This document shows positions 1-12,341 of a stretch of 64,000 nucleotides of DNA, piece after piece. Below the pieces are notes generated by a model. The model had not been told where the DNA came from and made no database searches. It saw only the letters and a program-made list of their open reading frames with translations. Made by a program: the position numbers and the translations under genes. Position 1 is the first letter of the stretch. Every line of letters starts with the position of its first letter. The DNA is from Echinarachnius parma (lineage: Eukaryota; Echinodermata; Echinoidea; Clypeasteroida; Echinarachniidae), in the NCBI GenBank assembly GCA_037951105.1, contig JBAMJV010003343.1, forward strand, positions 186,001-250,000. Direction: 5' to 3'.

Positions 1-5
1 AATCC

Positions 6-2503
6 TTGAGTCTTCTTGTTATTTATCGACCACAACGAACAAGAGACCATAAATCTACATTTCAACCCTTTATTCAGGAATTTGGCTCTCTTTTAGAACA
101 ACTTGCAACGGAGAAAAATAGTCTCCTTATAGTCGGAGATTTCAATTTTCATGTTGATGATTTGTCTAATCGTGAAGCTTTAGCCTTCCTTGATATTGTA
201 GATACATTTGGTTTGGAGCAACATGTGACCATATCTACACATCGTGAGGGTCATACCCTAGATCTTATTCTCACACGTATATTCGATTCATTCGTTACTA
301 ATATATCCACAACACATTATTTGCCATCCGACCATGCTGCAGTTATATGCACTCTTTCAATTAATAAACCAGAGTTAGTCAAAGTAGACATCGCTTTGCG
401 CAAGATTAATGCCATAGACATTAAAGTTTTTCGTTCTGATATTCTTGCATCAGAGCTTTTTACTTTCCCTGTATCTGACATTGATGAGCTGGTTAAGCAG
501 TACAATCGTGTGCTAGCCTCTATCCTTGATCAGCATGCACTAATAATTAGACGTTCTATAACATGTCGTCCAAATGCTTCCTGGTACAATGAATCACTTC
601 ACGATATGAAACGGAAGGTTCGTAGGTCAGAAAGAAAATGGCGGAAATCTTGTTTTGAGGTGGATCGTTATATCTTTCAACAGGTGTCAAAACGATATAA
701 CGAACCCTTACTTGAGTCAAAAAGTATATATCATCAGGATAGAATTCAGTCTTCCGTTAATACTAAACAATGGTTTCAGATTATTAATAAGATGTGCACT
801 GCAAAGGCGTCTGTGGTCCTCCCAAGTACAGACAATGATGAGGGCGGTGACTCTTTAGCTGATCAATTTTCACAATTTTTCAGCAACAAGGTTAAATCTG
901 TTTTAGATAACATTAACCCATCTTTAAGTACTTGCGTAGACACATTTCAATTATGTAGTTCAGAATTTAATAAATTTGTTCCAATATCCATTGAAGCTGT
1001 GAAGCGTATCATTGTGAACTCTAAACCTACTACTTGTCGTTCTGACCCAATACCAACTTTTCTTTTAAAACGTTGTTTGGATGAAATTGCACCAATGATT
1101 ACACAAATAATTAAATTATCATTTGAAACTGGATATTTTCCATGTGATATGAAACACTCATATGTTCTGCCCTTGGTAAAGGGTGCAAAGCTGAATCCAG
1201 ATGATTTGTCAAATTATCGACCTGTTGCAAATTTATCATTTTTGTCAAAGGTTTTAGAGCGTGCTGCTGTGCTTCAGCTTCAGGAATACTTACATGCTAA
1301 TTCTTTGTTTGCCACAATGCAGTCTGCATATAGAACTCATTAGAGTTGTGAAACGGCTCTAGTACGTGTCTACAATGCCCTGCTTCTTAGTGTTGATAGA
1401 GGAGAAGAGGCCATAGTTGTTCTTCTTGATTATTCGGCCGCTTTCGATACAATCAATCACAATATTCTTTTTCAGCGCCTACAAGACAGGTTTGGACTGC
1501 ATGGTTAGGCCCTAGCATGGGTGAAATCATACTTTTTTGACAGATCCCAATCTGTTATTGTCAAATCATGTCTTTCTAATTTTAGCTACCCAAAGGAAGG
1601 CGTCCCGCAGGGGTCTGTGTTTGGACCGCTTGCTTTTTCGCTTTATGTTTCACCATTAGAGGATATTATTGCTAGTCATGGGGTATCTCGTATGATATAT
1701 GCAGATGATACTCAAATTTATGTTGTTTTTAAATCTTTAGAGTTTAAAAAATATTCAAGATTGGTCTTCATTAAATATGTTGTGTTTAAATGAAAGAAAG
1801 ACTGAGGTAATTCATGTATCCTCCCGTTATCGACACACTGCATCCCTTGATGTGGCGTTCAATGATAAAACGTTGAAAAAGGTAGATTGCATTCGTAATC
1901 TTGGGGTTATGTTTGATAAGAATTTGTTAATGGTTAATCATATTAATAAAGTCTGTCAATGTGCCTCATTATCATTGTATAGAATTGGTGAAATTAGACA
2001 ATACTTAAATGAAAATATGACTGTTAAACTTGTACATGCTTTTATTTCATGTTATCGTGACTATTGTAATAATCTTGTTTACAATTTACCCGATACTCAG
2101 TTGAATCGCCTTCAAAAAATACAAAACCGTTTCTGCGGCTCGGCTAGTATCTAGATCTCAAGTAAATGAGCATACTACTCCTATTTTAAAAAGATTACAT
2201 TGGTTGCCTGTCAAGGCTCGTATTGAGTTTTAAATTCTTGTACTTAAGTGTCTCCATAATATGGCACCAGCGTATTTGATGGAATTAATTGTAGAATATA
2301 AACCAGGCAGAACTTTGCGTTCTCAGGATAACTCTGTTTTAATTGTTCCTAAAATATTCACTAAATCATATGGTGATCGATCATTTCAAGCGGCAAGTGC
2401 AGAATTGTGGAACAGAACACCAAGCCACATTAAACAATCTGGGTCATTGTTACAATTTATGACAAGCTTGAAAACTCACTTGTTCCATTGTTACTTTCCT
2501 TGA
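6..2503 (+). pseudogene. Decayed LINE (CR1/L2-like) endonuclease-reverse transcriptase ORF
   Basis: This is the coding part of a non-LTR retrotransposon and continues upstream of the window. The first block (6-1343) has the C-terminal half of an APE endonuclease: GDFNFHVDD near residues 44-52, HTLDLILT near 83 and SDHAAV near 108. It then runs into the reverse transcriptase N-terminus (SDPIPTFLLKRC, NYRPVANLSFLSKVLERA). In-frame TAG stops lie at 1341 and 1506. Beyond them the RT core continues (AAFDTINH, GVPQGSVFGPLAFSLY, catalytic IYADDTQ near 1700). Frameshifts near 1740-1790 and 2140 separate the thumb and C-terminal region (RLHWLPVKARI; YGDRSFQAASAELWN), which ends at 2503. The family is CR1/L2-like, judged from the C-terminal motif order and the tail. 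The stops and frameshifts make it inactive. Confidence 0.9.
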
Positions 2504-2941
2504 TATTCAATGTTTGTGTAATTAAGAATGTATTACAAGTAGTATAATAATTATTAATTATTCAATGAAAGGTTTTTTTTGGGGAGAGTGAACTCTGGGT
2601 ATATATGCAGCATGGCTGTTAGGGTTAGGCTTAGGCCTATATGTCTTATTAGAGCCCTTGTGAATAATATGCTTGGTTAGACTTGCCTTTGGGTAACTTC
2701 TGCCGGGTAAACAGGGCAATAAGATCAGGCACCTGTCCCCGGTAGGGCTAGATTAGTCACATAACATGCTGTATTTGATTTCATTTTATTCTATTTTATG
2801 TACGTTCACTCTTCTGGGATATCTCCTTCAGTTGTACTTGATGGTAATTAATATGCAGTATAGTATGCTGAACCTTTCTTTCATCTATTTCAATTTCTTA
2901 CAGCGCATAGAGACATATGTGATATGCGCGTTATAAATACC

Positions 2942-2989
<48 letters not shown>

Positions 2990-2990
2990 C
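2504..2990 (+). mobile_element. 3' UTR and tail of the LINE at 6-2503
   Basis: Non-coding sequence after the LINE stop codon. It ends in a short hairpin (GCGCATAGAGA...ATATGCGCGTTATAAAT, about 2903-2940) followed by (TTA)n at 2942-2986. The same GCGC...TATAAAT plus ATT-repeat ending closes the LINE copies at 8727, about 49990 and 58862. A degenerate TTAGGG-like run is at 2617-2635. Confidence 0.75.
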
Positions 2991-4950
2991 CCCTTATGAA
3001 TAAACCAACTAGAATTACACAATTATCCCACACGATACTTGATAACATATTCACTAACGAAATTAATAATAGGACTAATGGAATATTGTATTACGATAGT
3101 TATGACCATTTACTTATATTTATGATAAATAAAAATAATAATTGTTGTATTCAAAATCGTCCAAATATAGAAATGAAAAGGAAAACGACTGACTATAATA
3201 TTTAATCTCTTAAAATTGAGTTGAGCCAGGAAGATTTATATTGAATTGGACGTAAATAAATCTTATAAACAATTTATTGATAAGCTTACTTTTGATTATA
3301 ATAAACATATACCCCTTGTTTGGCCTAAATTTAATAAAAAGAATAAACCTAAACGACCATGGATTACGGTATACTAAAATCGACCTCGACTCGAAATTGT
3401 TTGTATAAGAAATCATTACAACACCCTTCAAATGAAAATCATACAAAATATACACAATATCGTAATAAATTAATTACTATTATTCGTTTATCCCGTAAAT
3501 TATATTATTCAAAACAAATGGGAATAGCAATGGAAATAATATTAAGTTAATGTGGCAAACTATAAATTAAATTCTTGATCCTAAAAAGAATTTGCAAAAC
3601 ATTCATGAGATTGTCGAAAATGGGCAAACTATAAAAGACCCAGGCCAAATAGCAAATGCTTTTAATAATTATTTTATAAATGTTGGTCCAGAGTTAGCAT
3701 CTCAGATACCACATACAAGACACCACTATTCAGAATATATACAATACAATAATGAACAATCTTTATTTTTCAACCCAACAACTATTATATATATAATATT
3801 TTGGAAGTTACACAGTCATTAAAATGTAGTAAATCAAGTGGATATGATGAAATAAGTGTATATTTGTTTAAAAAGATTATTCATTTTATTGCTTCCCCGT
3901 TGTGTTATATTTCTAATCTATCTGTCACAAATGGAATTTTCCCAAATGTATTAAAAACAGCAAAAGTAATTCCTATACACAAAAAGGTGACCCATCTGAA
4001 ATGAAAAATTATCGACCAATTTCTTTGTTACCGATCATATCTAAAATAATAGAAAAAACTTGTACATAAAAGATTATATTCATTTTTGAATATTAATAAT
4101 ATATTAATACCTAACCAATATGGATTTAGAAAAGATCACTCAACTGATTATGCAATTTTGCAATTATGTGATCAAATCACAAATTCATTTGCTAAGAAAG
4201 AACACATTGTAGGAATTTTTATGGACTTGTCAAAAGCGTTTGACACTATTGATCATGGAATATTGCTTTATAAATTAGAAAATTATGGAATTAGAGGGAC
4301 CGTTCTTTCTTGGTTTAAAGACTATTTAAATAATAGACGACAATTTTTTTATTATAAATTTAATTCGTCGTTAACTCAACCATTAAATGCGGAGTGCCAC
4401 AAGGCTCTATTTTAGGTCCCTTACTCTTTTTGATTTATATTAATGACATTGTAAACATCACCACTCTTAACATACATTTTATTTGCAGACGACACTAACA
4501 TATTTTATTCACACACAAATTTGAATACTCTCATTGAAACTTTGAATAGTGAATTAGATAAATTATCTAATTAGTTTAGATGTAATAAACTATCTTTAAA
4601 TATAAATAAAAAATAACTTTATATATTTTAATAGTTTGCACTCTACACACGAACTTGTTGCTAATATTATATGTATTGATATGATTCCTATTGTACAAAA
4701 AGATTCAGTTAAATTTCTAAGCGTAATAATAGATTCTAATTTGATATGGCATCCTCATATAATAATATTTGTACTCAGGTTTCTAGAGCCATAGGTATAT
4801 TATATAAATTTAAATACTTTCTTTCAAAAAGGACACTAATTACGATATATAATTCATTTATACTCTCTTATATTTCATACTGTAATATAGCATGGGGAAA
4901 TAGTAGTGTGACGAAAATTAATACAATATTTCTTCTAAAAAAAAAAAATT
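2991..4950 (+). pseudogene. Second decayed, 5'-truncated LINE, different family
   Basis: A second non-LTR retrotransposon starts right after the (TTA)n tail of the first one. Recognisable pieces in order are: end of the endonuclease (NKPTRITQLSHTILDNIFTN, 3000-3060); a linker; a pre-RT region (NAFNNYFINVGPELASQIP, 3650-3715); SSGYDEISVYLFKK (3830-3870); NYRPISLLP (about 4008); NQYGFRKDHSTDYAI (4110-4155); FMDLSKAFDTIDH (4215-4255); SWFKDYLNNRRQ (4308-4345); VPQGSILGPLLF across a frameshift (4397-4430); FADDTNI (about 4484); and an RT-thumb segment up to 4930. Several frameshifts and stops interrupt it. It is AT-richer than the first LINE and its motif set is closer to Jockey/CR1-superfamily elements. 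It is not functional. Confidence 0.85.
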
Positions 4951-4953
4951 ACG

Positions 4954-5134
4954 CAGGGGCCGCGGAATGGCTTTGAAAGTGGGGGGGGGGGGGGTGCGGG
5001 GGCTGATCACATTTGAACTGTAATGTATTTCTTTATTTTATGCTTATGTATTTCTTAGTTTTTTAGCCAAAAATGTGGGGGGGGGGGGGGGGGGGGCTCC
5101 CCCGAGCCCCCCCCCCCCGGTTCCGCGGTCCCTG
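4954..5134. mobile_element. 181-bp MITE with poly(G)/poly(C) core
   Basis: Terminal inverted repeats CAGGGGCCGCGGAA and TTCCGCGGTCCCTG enclose several poly(G)/poly(C) runs. It is flanked by a 5-bp direct repeat TTACG (4949-4953 and 5135-5139). It sits in the degraded end of the second LINE. No coding capacity. Confidence 0.75.
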
Positions 5135-5139
5135 TTACG

Positions 5140-6202
5140 TATATGTGACCCGTCACAGCCAGAAGAAACAGAATTTTTATCTAGTTTGGATCAGCATTAT
5201 ATAAGCTTTAATATGATATAAAAGTTGTATTATAGTGATTCTGCAACGCGGAGTTATTGATGTTTTTCTAAGGGCAATTTCCAACGGTCTGGAAATAAAA
5301 TGCAGAGAAAATCCCTCAAGAAGTTTTACATCCGTTTCGAGAGCGAAATTAGCTTTCTAATCAGGCCATACTTGAACCAGTTGCATGAATAGAATGTGGT
5401 AGCAACCTTTATCCAATTTTCGTGAAAACTTGCATATCAGTACATATGTATGATTTACACCTTCCCTCCAAAAATTGTTGAATATAATCCATGCTTTGTA
5501 GAGATATGTAAAGATTTGATCGAAATTTAAGTGATTTTGGAATGACAAACTTGGATTCAAGTACACACCGAGCACGGGATACAAAAGCGAGCACTTTTAC
5601 CTAACAAAAGGGGGTCACGCCTCAACGACAGCGTTACCCTAAAGAGCGTTCTTTTTTAAACAAAGAAGGCCATTTGAGTCAGTAGGTGAATAGGGATTAG
5701 AGAATATCGATGTGCGCTGACTCTTGACCGCCAGCGAGATTTGCAACTTGGCACAAAGGCGTTGTTAAGAGGCGGAGCTTAATATCGATCGCTTTTGGGA
5801 GCGAAGAATTTTGGAAAGCAAACTTTTCAAATCTTCTAAAAACATGCTTCAAAACTTTTCTTAATGTTCACCTTTCCACTTAATATTTGTACTGGAGATT
5901 GTGCTTACTGGTAGAACAAATATCAGGGAAAGGCCTGAACTAATAATATTTTTTTCGACATTTTAATGCAATTTCAAATCAATCGTGATTTCTGAGGTTC
6001 GAACTCGCGCGACTTTTGATTCTCTGAGAAAGACGGGTAACATATGCGCTCATTATACGCTTTTAATTTATTTTGTTCTTTTTGTATTTATATTTGTTTT
6101 TATAATTTAGATTGCTCATTCAAGTGACGAGTTAGTAATTATTATACAGCACCCTTTTGTCACCATGTAGCTCCCCCCTCCCCCTCCCAGGCCACTATCC
6201 AC
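5140..6202. other. No gene recognised; AT-rich, possibly LINE 3' region
   Basis: About 1 kb with stops in all frames and no motif that I recognise. Since a poly(A)-terminated stretch follows the MITE at 6203-6765, part of 6030-6960 may be the 3' end of the second LINE or of another retroelement. Confidence 0.4.
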
Positions 6203-6765
6203 TTAAAGGGATAGTTGAGTTCTGGTAAGGAGAGTACAGTTTTGGTGAAACTGAATTTTAGTAACCAAAACCTACATCATTACATTACAAACTCATAGTT
6301 ATAACTAGAAAGGAACACAAAATTCCAAATGACGTAGTAAAGATCATGTTATCATTCAAAAAGAGCTGTTAAAACGTAAGAGAGCACTCTCTAAACACTC
6401 ATCGGTTTCAACCATTTTGAATAAAATATTGTGCATGTGATGTTTTGTTGAAATAGTGATTAGATAGAGAAATAACCAACAACTATTAACATACCTATTT
6501 TGTAACTTTTTGAAAAGAGGAAGCATTTAAAAAAAAATTTTAACAGCTGGTTTAAAATTCTCTAATAAACCTGGGGCCCAGCTTTATTACAAATTGTTAT
6601 ATTTATAGATATTTCAGCCGTTTCTGAACCGATTTTGATCAAATAAAGTTTACTCTGTCACTAACATATTATGCCCTTTCAAATTTTACAATCAGTTTTT
6701 CATTATCTCACAAAAAAATTATTATGTGTAGCGCCCTCTCTACCAAAACTCAACTATCCCTTTAA
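6203..6765. mobile_element. TTAA-flanked MITE, family T1
   Basis: A full 563-bp non-coding element with termini TTAAAGGGATAGTTGAGTT on both strands; the right arm continues as TTTTGGTAGAGAGGGCGC. Both ends carry TTAA. Other copies or pieces are at 13302, 14946, 19064, 20200, 25548, 28784, 32426, 49398, 56832 and 61737. The copy at 49398 interrupts a LINE tail exactly at TTAA, which supports a piggyBac- or Kolobok-type TTAA target duplication. Confidence 0.85.
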
Positions 6766-6963
6766 GCTCCCTGCTTATGATGGTTGGTCTGCTCCATTTG
6801 TTTATTTGTTGTAATAATATACATACATAATTGTCACATTAATTTAACTATTCCTATTTCATTGTTTTATTATAATGTATGTAAAACTGTTCTTTGTATA
6901 TTTTATTTTGATTTTGTTAATAAATGCAGAAATAAATCTGCCTAAAAAAAAAAAAAAAAAAAT
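6766..6963 (+). other. Poly(A)-terminated retroelement-like tail
   Basis: AT-rich sequence ending in AATAAATGCAGAAATAAATC and a run of A (6944-6962). This resembles the 3' end of a retrotransposed transcript. It has no ORF. It may be the real 3' end of the LINE starting at 2991, separated by the MITE at 6203. Confidence 0.4.
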
Positions 6964-7920
6964 TGCAGGTTTGGGCGAGCTTTTAAGGTATACGTTGTAG
7001 GGTAAATGTACTTATTTTAAAGAAAAAGACAAACACCGCATTACAATTCATATTTCTATTTTTACATAACACCTCATGATTACAAAATAAATGATTTATG
7101 CCGGAGAACAAGTACAATGAAAACTTGCTTGATTTTAACCCAAATGAGTAACTTTCCTCATCATGTTTCCCATTTTCTCTGATCCCAATGTTTGTGTAAA
7201 TTCACTCATCCATCACGTCCATTGTCATCTGCTAAGTCAGAAAAGCTTAGCGACCTCTTACTCAACTTTCTAATGATTAATTAAACAAAAATCAAACTTT
7301 TTGGTTGATAACTACGACTTTTACTGGGTTTTTCAGTACGAAATCGTTACAGCTTTATAAAACGAATATACCCATACAATTATATTGGAACAAATGGCAA
7401 TTTTCCGCAGTAAATTGCTAAAATGTACAAGCTCGCTCCGCTCGCTCCCAAACATAATATTTCACAACATCGTGAGTGTATATACATGTATTACACTTCG
7501 TAACGCCATATTATAAGTAATAAAACGAACATACCCATCCAATAATGGCAATTTTCCGCTGTGAAATCTGTAAAATTTTGAAGCTCGCTCCGCTCGCTCG
7601 CATAAGCGTACATATTTTCTCAACCTCAGGTGTTTATATATAATACCATTTGTATTATATTACACCAAAAAATGTAATATTCAAAGCTCGAAATCCTCAA
7701 ACATGGCTCCATTTTTACAAAAAAATCCTTAGGCATGGGTACCTATTTACAGCAAAAGGACCCTTAGATGTGGGTATGGGTTCGGAGGTCTCAACCGCAC
7801 ACCCCTGTCCCACTTTAATCTGAGTACCCCCCCCCCCCCCCCCCCCCCCCCTCCGCGGGATACAAATAGGTACTAAGTTTGATGATTATTTGTCTACCGG
7901 TTCTTGAGATATTAAAATTA
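6964..7920. repeat. Non-coding region with ~130-bp tandem duplication and poly(C)
   Basis: Two diverged direct copies (about 7365-7490 and 7500-7625) share AAAACGAATATACCCAT and AAGCTCGCTCCGCTCGCTC. A poly(C) run lies at about 7828-7850. No gene seen. Confidence 0.6.
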
Positions 7921-8077
7921 CAAGCTATTTTGGCATAATGAGTCCTGTGACCTTGACCTTTGACCTTTCACCTCATGAACCCACAATCGTTTGGCTACAA
8001 TTATGACAATGGAAAAATTTGATTGAAATCTGACATTCAGTTTTTGAGATTTTGCAATTACAAGCTATTTTAGCATA
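7921..8077. repeat. TGACCTTTGACC repeat, left part, split by a LINE fragment
   Basis: Two diverged direct units share CAAGCTATTTTRGCATAAT. The first contains GTGACCTTGACCTTTGACC. A continuation after the LINE insertion (8728-8775: GCGACCTTTGACATTTGACC) and a further relative at 10530-10665 show that this is a dispersed repeat. Confidence 0.65.
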
Positions 8078-8727
8078 ATAACAGAAAAATTGATTCATGC
8101 ATTTGTTTCCTCTCGAATTGATTCTTGCAATGGCCTTTTGTTTGGTGTCTCTCAAAAAGACATGTCTAAGTTACAAGTAGTGCAAAACAGCGCTGCAAGA
8201 CTGATTATGCGAGCCAAAGGCAGAGATCCTGTAACGCCTATGTTGACCTGCTTGCATTGGTTACCAGTGGAAAAAAAGGATTATTTATAAAATAATTCTT
8301 TTGTGCCATAAAGTGTTAGTAAACAATGCACCAACTTACTTGGCCGATTTATTAAAAATATACAAACCAATGAGAAGTCTCCGTTCCGTCAATAAAAATA
8401 TCTTGATAGTCCCTAAAACACAAACACATACGGGGATCGTGCATTTGCAACAGTAGCACCCAGGTTATGGAATGAGCTCCCCCAACAGTTAAGAGACATT
8501 AAAAACACAGATTCGTTTATGAAGTCATTAAAGACCCATCTTTTTGTTTAAATAGGCTGCACTGTGATAATATTTATCTTTTCTTTAATTGTATAATTTT
8601 TGTGTGTACGTTGTTTTTGTAGGTTGTAATATATTTTGTTTATTTAATTTAGTATTGTAAAGCGCATAGAGAGTAATTTTACTATTATGCGCTATATAAA
8701 TGTATATTATTATTATTATTATTAGTA
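8078..8727 (+). pseudogene. 5'-truncated CR1/L2-like LINE, C-terminal fragment
   Basis: Only the last part of the LINE ORF is present. LIHAFVSSRIDSCNGLLFG (from about 8089) is followed by LQVVQNSAARLIMRAKGRD and LTCLHWLPVEKK, then a frameshift. The final block reads YGDRAFATVAPRLWNELPQ...SLKTHLFV and stops near 8550. The 3' end has the family hairpin (AGCGCATAGAGAG...TATGCGCTATATAAAT) and a short ATT repeat (8660-8727). It was inserted into the TGACCTTTGACC repeat. Typical dead-on-arrival LINE copy. Confidence 0.85.
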
Positions 8728-9540
8728 TTGTATTGGGCCCTGCGACCTTTGACATTTGACCTTATAACATCAACATTTATCACCTGAATTAGCAAATACA
8801 GTACATGCCGCTGCCAGGAAATATTTAAAGAATATTGACTGGCCTTGAGGGAGACACGGCAAATATTGCCTGAACTAGATTCATATTGCCCGAGTCGAAG
8901 ACGAGGGCAATATGGATCTAGTGAGGGCAATATTTGTAGTGTAGCCCGAAAGTCCAGTCAATATTGTAATTATTAACTAATCAGACATCTCGAGCGAACA
9001 TGCAATATATTAATTTAAAGGGTACAAATTGCACAATTCTTACAATTATTGAACGATGTTTAAACTTCAAGTTTTAACCAAAATGCATACATCTTGACTA
9101 ATTCATCCCAGTTTGTAAAGAATCATTACTTAGCTAGCGCGTAACACATTGTTACGTCATAATTAGACACGCGCAAATCATTGATAAACGCGCGTATGAA
9201 TTTGCGCACTCATGCTGTTAGCGCGCCTTCATCTCGGATATATTATTGACCGGCAAATTACACACAAAATCCCATTGACTTTTCTGAGCGGTCAATAAGA
9301 TTTTGTCCATTGGTTTACTGTGTGATCATATTGACCGGCAAATTACACACAAAATCCCATTGACTTTTCTGAGCGGGCAATATGATTTGTTTTTACCCCT
9401 AGTTTTGTTGGCCTACTTAATTTGGAGGGCAATATGGTTTTAAAATTGCCCTGCTCAGATGTCTGCTATGGTTAATAATTTAGTAAAGTAAAACCCCTGT
9501 TATCATTCAAAAAGAGCCGTTACAACTCGAAGTGTCAAAT
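8728..9540. repeat. Non-coding repeat region rich in GGGCAATAT motifs
   Basis: The stretch begins with the right part of the TGACCTTTGACC repeat. It then holds two direct copies of a ~50-bp block (about 9248-9298 and 9331-9381, starting GACCGGCAAATTACACAC). GGGCAATAT occurs repeatedly in both orientations between 8880 and 9440. A fragment of MITE family T1 (ATCATTCAAAAAGAGCCGTT) is at about 9499-9522. No gene. Confidence 0.55.
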
Positions 9541-9992
9541 TAACTCAGCGCGAAGCACTAGCGTTGTAGGTCCTAATACGGGACTGTATAGTGCAGTGTG
9601 CGGTAATACGGGACTGTAGTGCAGTGTGCGGTAATACTATACAGTAGTACGTGTATAGTATGTATCGCAACCATAGAAGTATGACTCCATAGACTCCAAC
9701 ACTGCCGTTGACGCAAGCCCCATTCGAATTCGTACGCCTTTCGTTCACAGTCGCGCTAACACACGGAGCGACTGGTCCATGAGGCGCATATATCACTAAT
9801 TTTTTGCGGAATGGAAGGACAAATCATAATCTTAATCCACCCGGTAGTTGGATCACATATTGGAGAGTAAATTGCTGGTAAGTACCGTATAATATGTATA
9901 GTTTTAAGCACAATTAGCGTGCACACAAATATTTGGTTTCAGTCCTTTATTAGGAGGACATAGAACGCTAGTGCCTCGCACTAGCGTTCTCT
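9541..9992. mobile_element. Inverted-repeat element with terminal perfect hairpin
   Basis: Left end AGCACTAGCGTTGTAGGTCC (about 9554) is mirrored near 9935-9974. A perfect 12-bp stem (9963-9974 with 9978-9989, GAACGCTAGTGC) and a CTC loop mark the right end. Inside are tandem ~32-bp units with CGGTAATACGGGACTGTA (9578-9640). No coding sequence. Confidence 0.5.
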
Positions 9993-10360
9993 AAAAAGTG
10001 ATACCCGGCGTCAACCATTTTTATATGATATTTTGAAAGTAAATTTCACAACAATTAGAGCATTTGAATGGGAATTATTATTATTTCCCATGTTTTTTTC
10101 GATGATCTTTCATATGGAATTGAAATCAGCCAAATCCGTTACAATTTATGTTGGGGGGGGGGGGGGGGGGGCACTTTGGAAATTACCAAAACTCACCTTT
10201 ACCTTTAAGGGGCTGTACACATACCGTACCCGCTACTTCCGGCGCGTACCGTTACTTGTACTGTACATGCATGTCAGGTGACTCTCGCGGGCGAGTGCAA
10301 CGGATTTTGACAGTCAGATGATAAAACAGTTATTACATTTGTTGTCGGGAAAATCACGGA

Positions 10361-10480
10361 ATATTCCTACCCTCGGGATTTCAAATGCTATTTCGTGAAG
10401 AAAATAAGTCCCTCGACTTCGTCTCGGGACTTATTTATTCTTCCCTCGATAGCATTTAAAATCCCTCGGGATGAAATATT
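10361..10480. repeat. Imperfect inverted repeat, foldback of ~50-bp arms
   Basis: CCCTCGGGATTTCAAATGCT at the left pairs with AGCATTTAAAATCCCTCGGG at the right. The centre reads AAATAAGTCCCTCGACTT and mirrors itself. A poly(G) tract lies upstream at 10143-10161. No gene in 9993-10700. A relative of the TGACCTTTGACC repeat is at 10530-10665. Confidence 0.65.
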
Positions 10481-10705
10481 CCGTGCTATCCCATCCACCG
10501 CCATGTAATAACTGTATAATATTATTTGGCTTCTCAAGATACTGTATATACATGTACCAAGAATGGTGCAAATCCATAAATGACTTCTTGAGATCAACAG
10601 CTATGTATACAAATATAATGAGCCCTGTAACCTTTGACCTTTGACCTCATAACCCCAGTCTAATCAGTTCATAAACACCCTAAGTAAATAAGCTTGATAC
10701 AGCTA

Positions 10706-10872
10706 CTCAACTTACATTATGATTGACGACAATTTGTGCAAGCGGCGGCAACTTGTGGTGTAAGGTTTTATTTGCCTGCACAAATTGTCGCCTGTTTTGG
10801 GGACGGCAACAGCAACACAAATTGTCGCTGTCGACAATTTGTGAAGGAGGTGACAATTTGTGGTGCAACAGT
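10706..10872. repeat. Cluster of ACAATTTGTG palindromic motifs
   Basis: The decamer GACAATTTGTG or its near variants occurs six or more times in both orientations within 165 bp, mixed with GGCGGCAACTTGTGGTG. It could fold into several alternative hairpins. No ORF with family resemblance. Confidence 0.6.
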
Positions 10873-11711
10873 ACCATTATTGACAATATAATTTCTTTCA
10901 AATAGCTATCGTAATGGAAGAGGGCGCCCTTCTGACAACAAGTGCCAGCCCTTTTCCATAAATTTTGTTGAATGTAAGTATTTTGATAGAATAATGACAA
11001 ATGATCAAAGCAATGATAATGTGACAATTGTATTATTGTTAACAATATCCAGGCTTTGGGACTGTTTTCTTAAAGGTAAAACCAGTTTTGGAAACGCCCC
11101 CCTCTAAAATGAAATGGAAGCTCTTATTACCAATAATGTGAAAGAATATAATTATACTAATATAGGATTATCCAAATTTGGCCAAGAAACCGCCTACTAA
11201 TTGATATATTTGCGAAATTATATATCTATTCCAATGAGATAGTAGCGCCAACGAGGAATCGGCCATACGCTACGTGTTTTAAGACCACGCGGTTTTCTTC
11301 CGATATTTCTGTATTTAACGATGCTTAGGTTTGGATTTTACCACACAAGCCCTATTTCAATACATATTCAACAATAATGATCAATATAGATGTATTCGGC
11401 TACTTTCCCGAAACTAGACTTGGGCTTTAAACTTTGGAATGAATGTTTTTGATCAAACGAACGCTGTTTTGTTTCGACTTTTGTTGTTGTCGTGCAATTT
11501 CTTCACTCAGTTGTTCTCTACCTCACAAATGAATTAGTTTGTTAACCATCATGCACACTAAAAACAAAGGTAAACATGTCTGATAATCAGAAGTCTTGAT
11601 CCATTTTTGCGATCGGGGGAGGGGGGGGGGGGGCTTTTCCAGAGTCACCCATCGATATATTTCGATGGGGTAACCGGTGAGAGAACTATAAGCCCCACAT
11701 TGGACGCCACA
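10873..11711. other. No gene recognised
   Basis: AT-rich, with stops in all frames. One poly(G) tract lies at about 11618-11632. Nothing else stands out. Confidence 0.5.
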
Positions 11712-12341
11712 TTAAAGGGAGAGATCCACTTTTGCAAGCCAAAATTCAAAAGTTGCGAGGTTATTGTCTTATATGAAAGGAAATGTCATTTAATAGCATG
11801 CCTGAAAAAATTAGGGCTTGAAATCTCTTTTTCGTGGAGTTATAGACGTAAAACTGAATAAACTGAGGGACGTCGGTTAATTAGGTACATACGTATTTTC
11901 GGCCGGTGAGTAAGTTCGTACATAGATTTCACGGAGTGCCAGATCTGTATGCATGACCCCTACGTGACCCGCACTAGCTACGTGACCCGCGCATAAGTAC
12001 TAATGTGTGAGCGTTTACCAAGCAAAATACCCAAACATCGCTTAAACTGACTACATGTAATTATATATTCTTTCTTTTTTTCCGTGACATACGTTAACAA
12101 ATGTCGGCTTCACAATACCTTTACGAGAATTAGTACTATATTGTTGTAATATTATGCTAAATCAGTTGAACTCCTTTATTGACCGATATATAGTTTAAAT
12201 GGAGGGACGCATTCGTTTTTCATTCGTAGAATCCAAATTAGAGGGCTGTTCGCTCTGATTTTTTTTTGAGTGTTACATTGATCCCCGTCCGTCAACTGAA
12301 AGCTGTTCAGACGTTTTGTAAAAGTGGACCTGTCCCTTTAA
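11712..12341. mobile_element. TTAA-flanked MITE, family T2 (630 bp)
   Basis: Termini TTAAAGGGAGAGATCCACTT and, on the other strand, TTAAAGGGACAGGTCCACTT. A second copy at 37040-37914 is nearly identical apart from a nested insertion. Non-coding. The first eight bases equal those of families T1 and T3, suggesting one transposase could act on all three. Confidence 0.85.
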
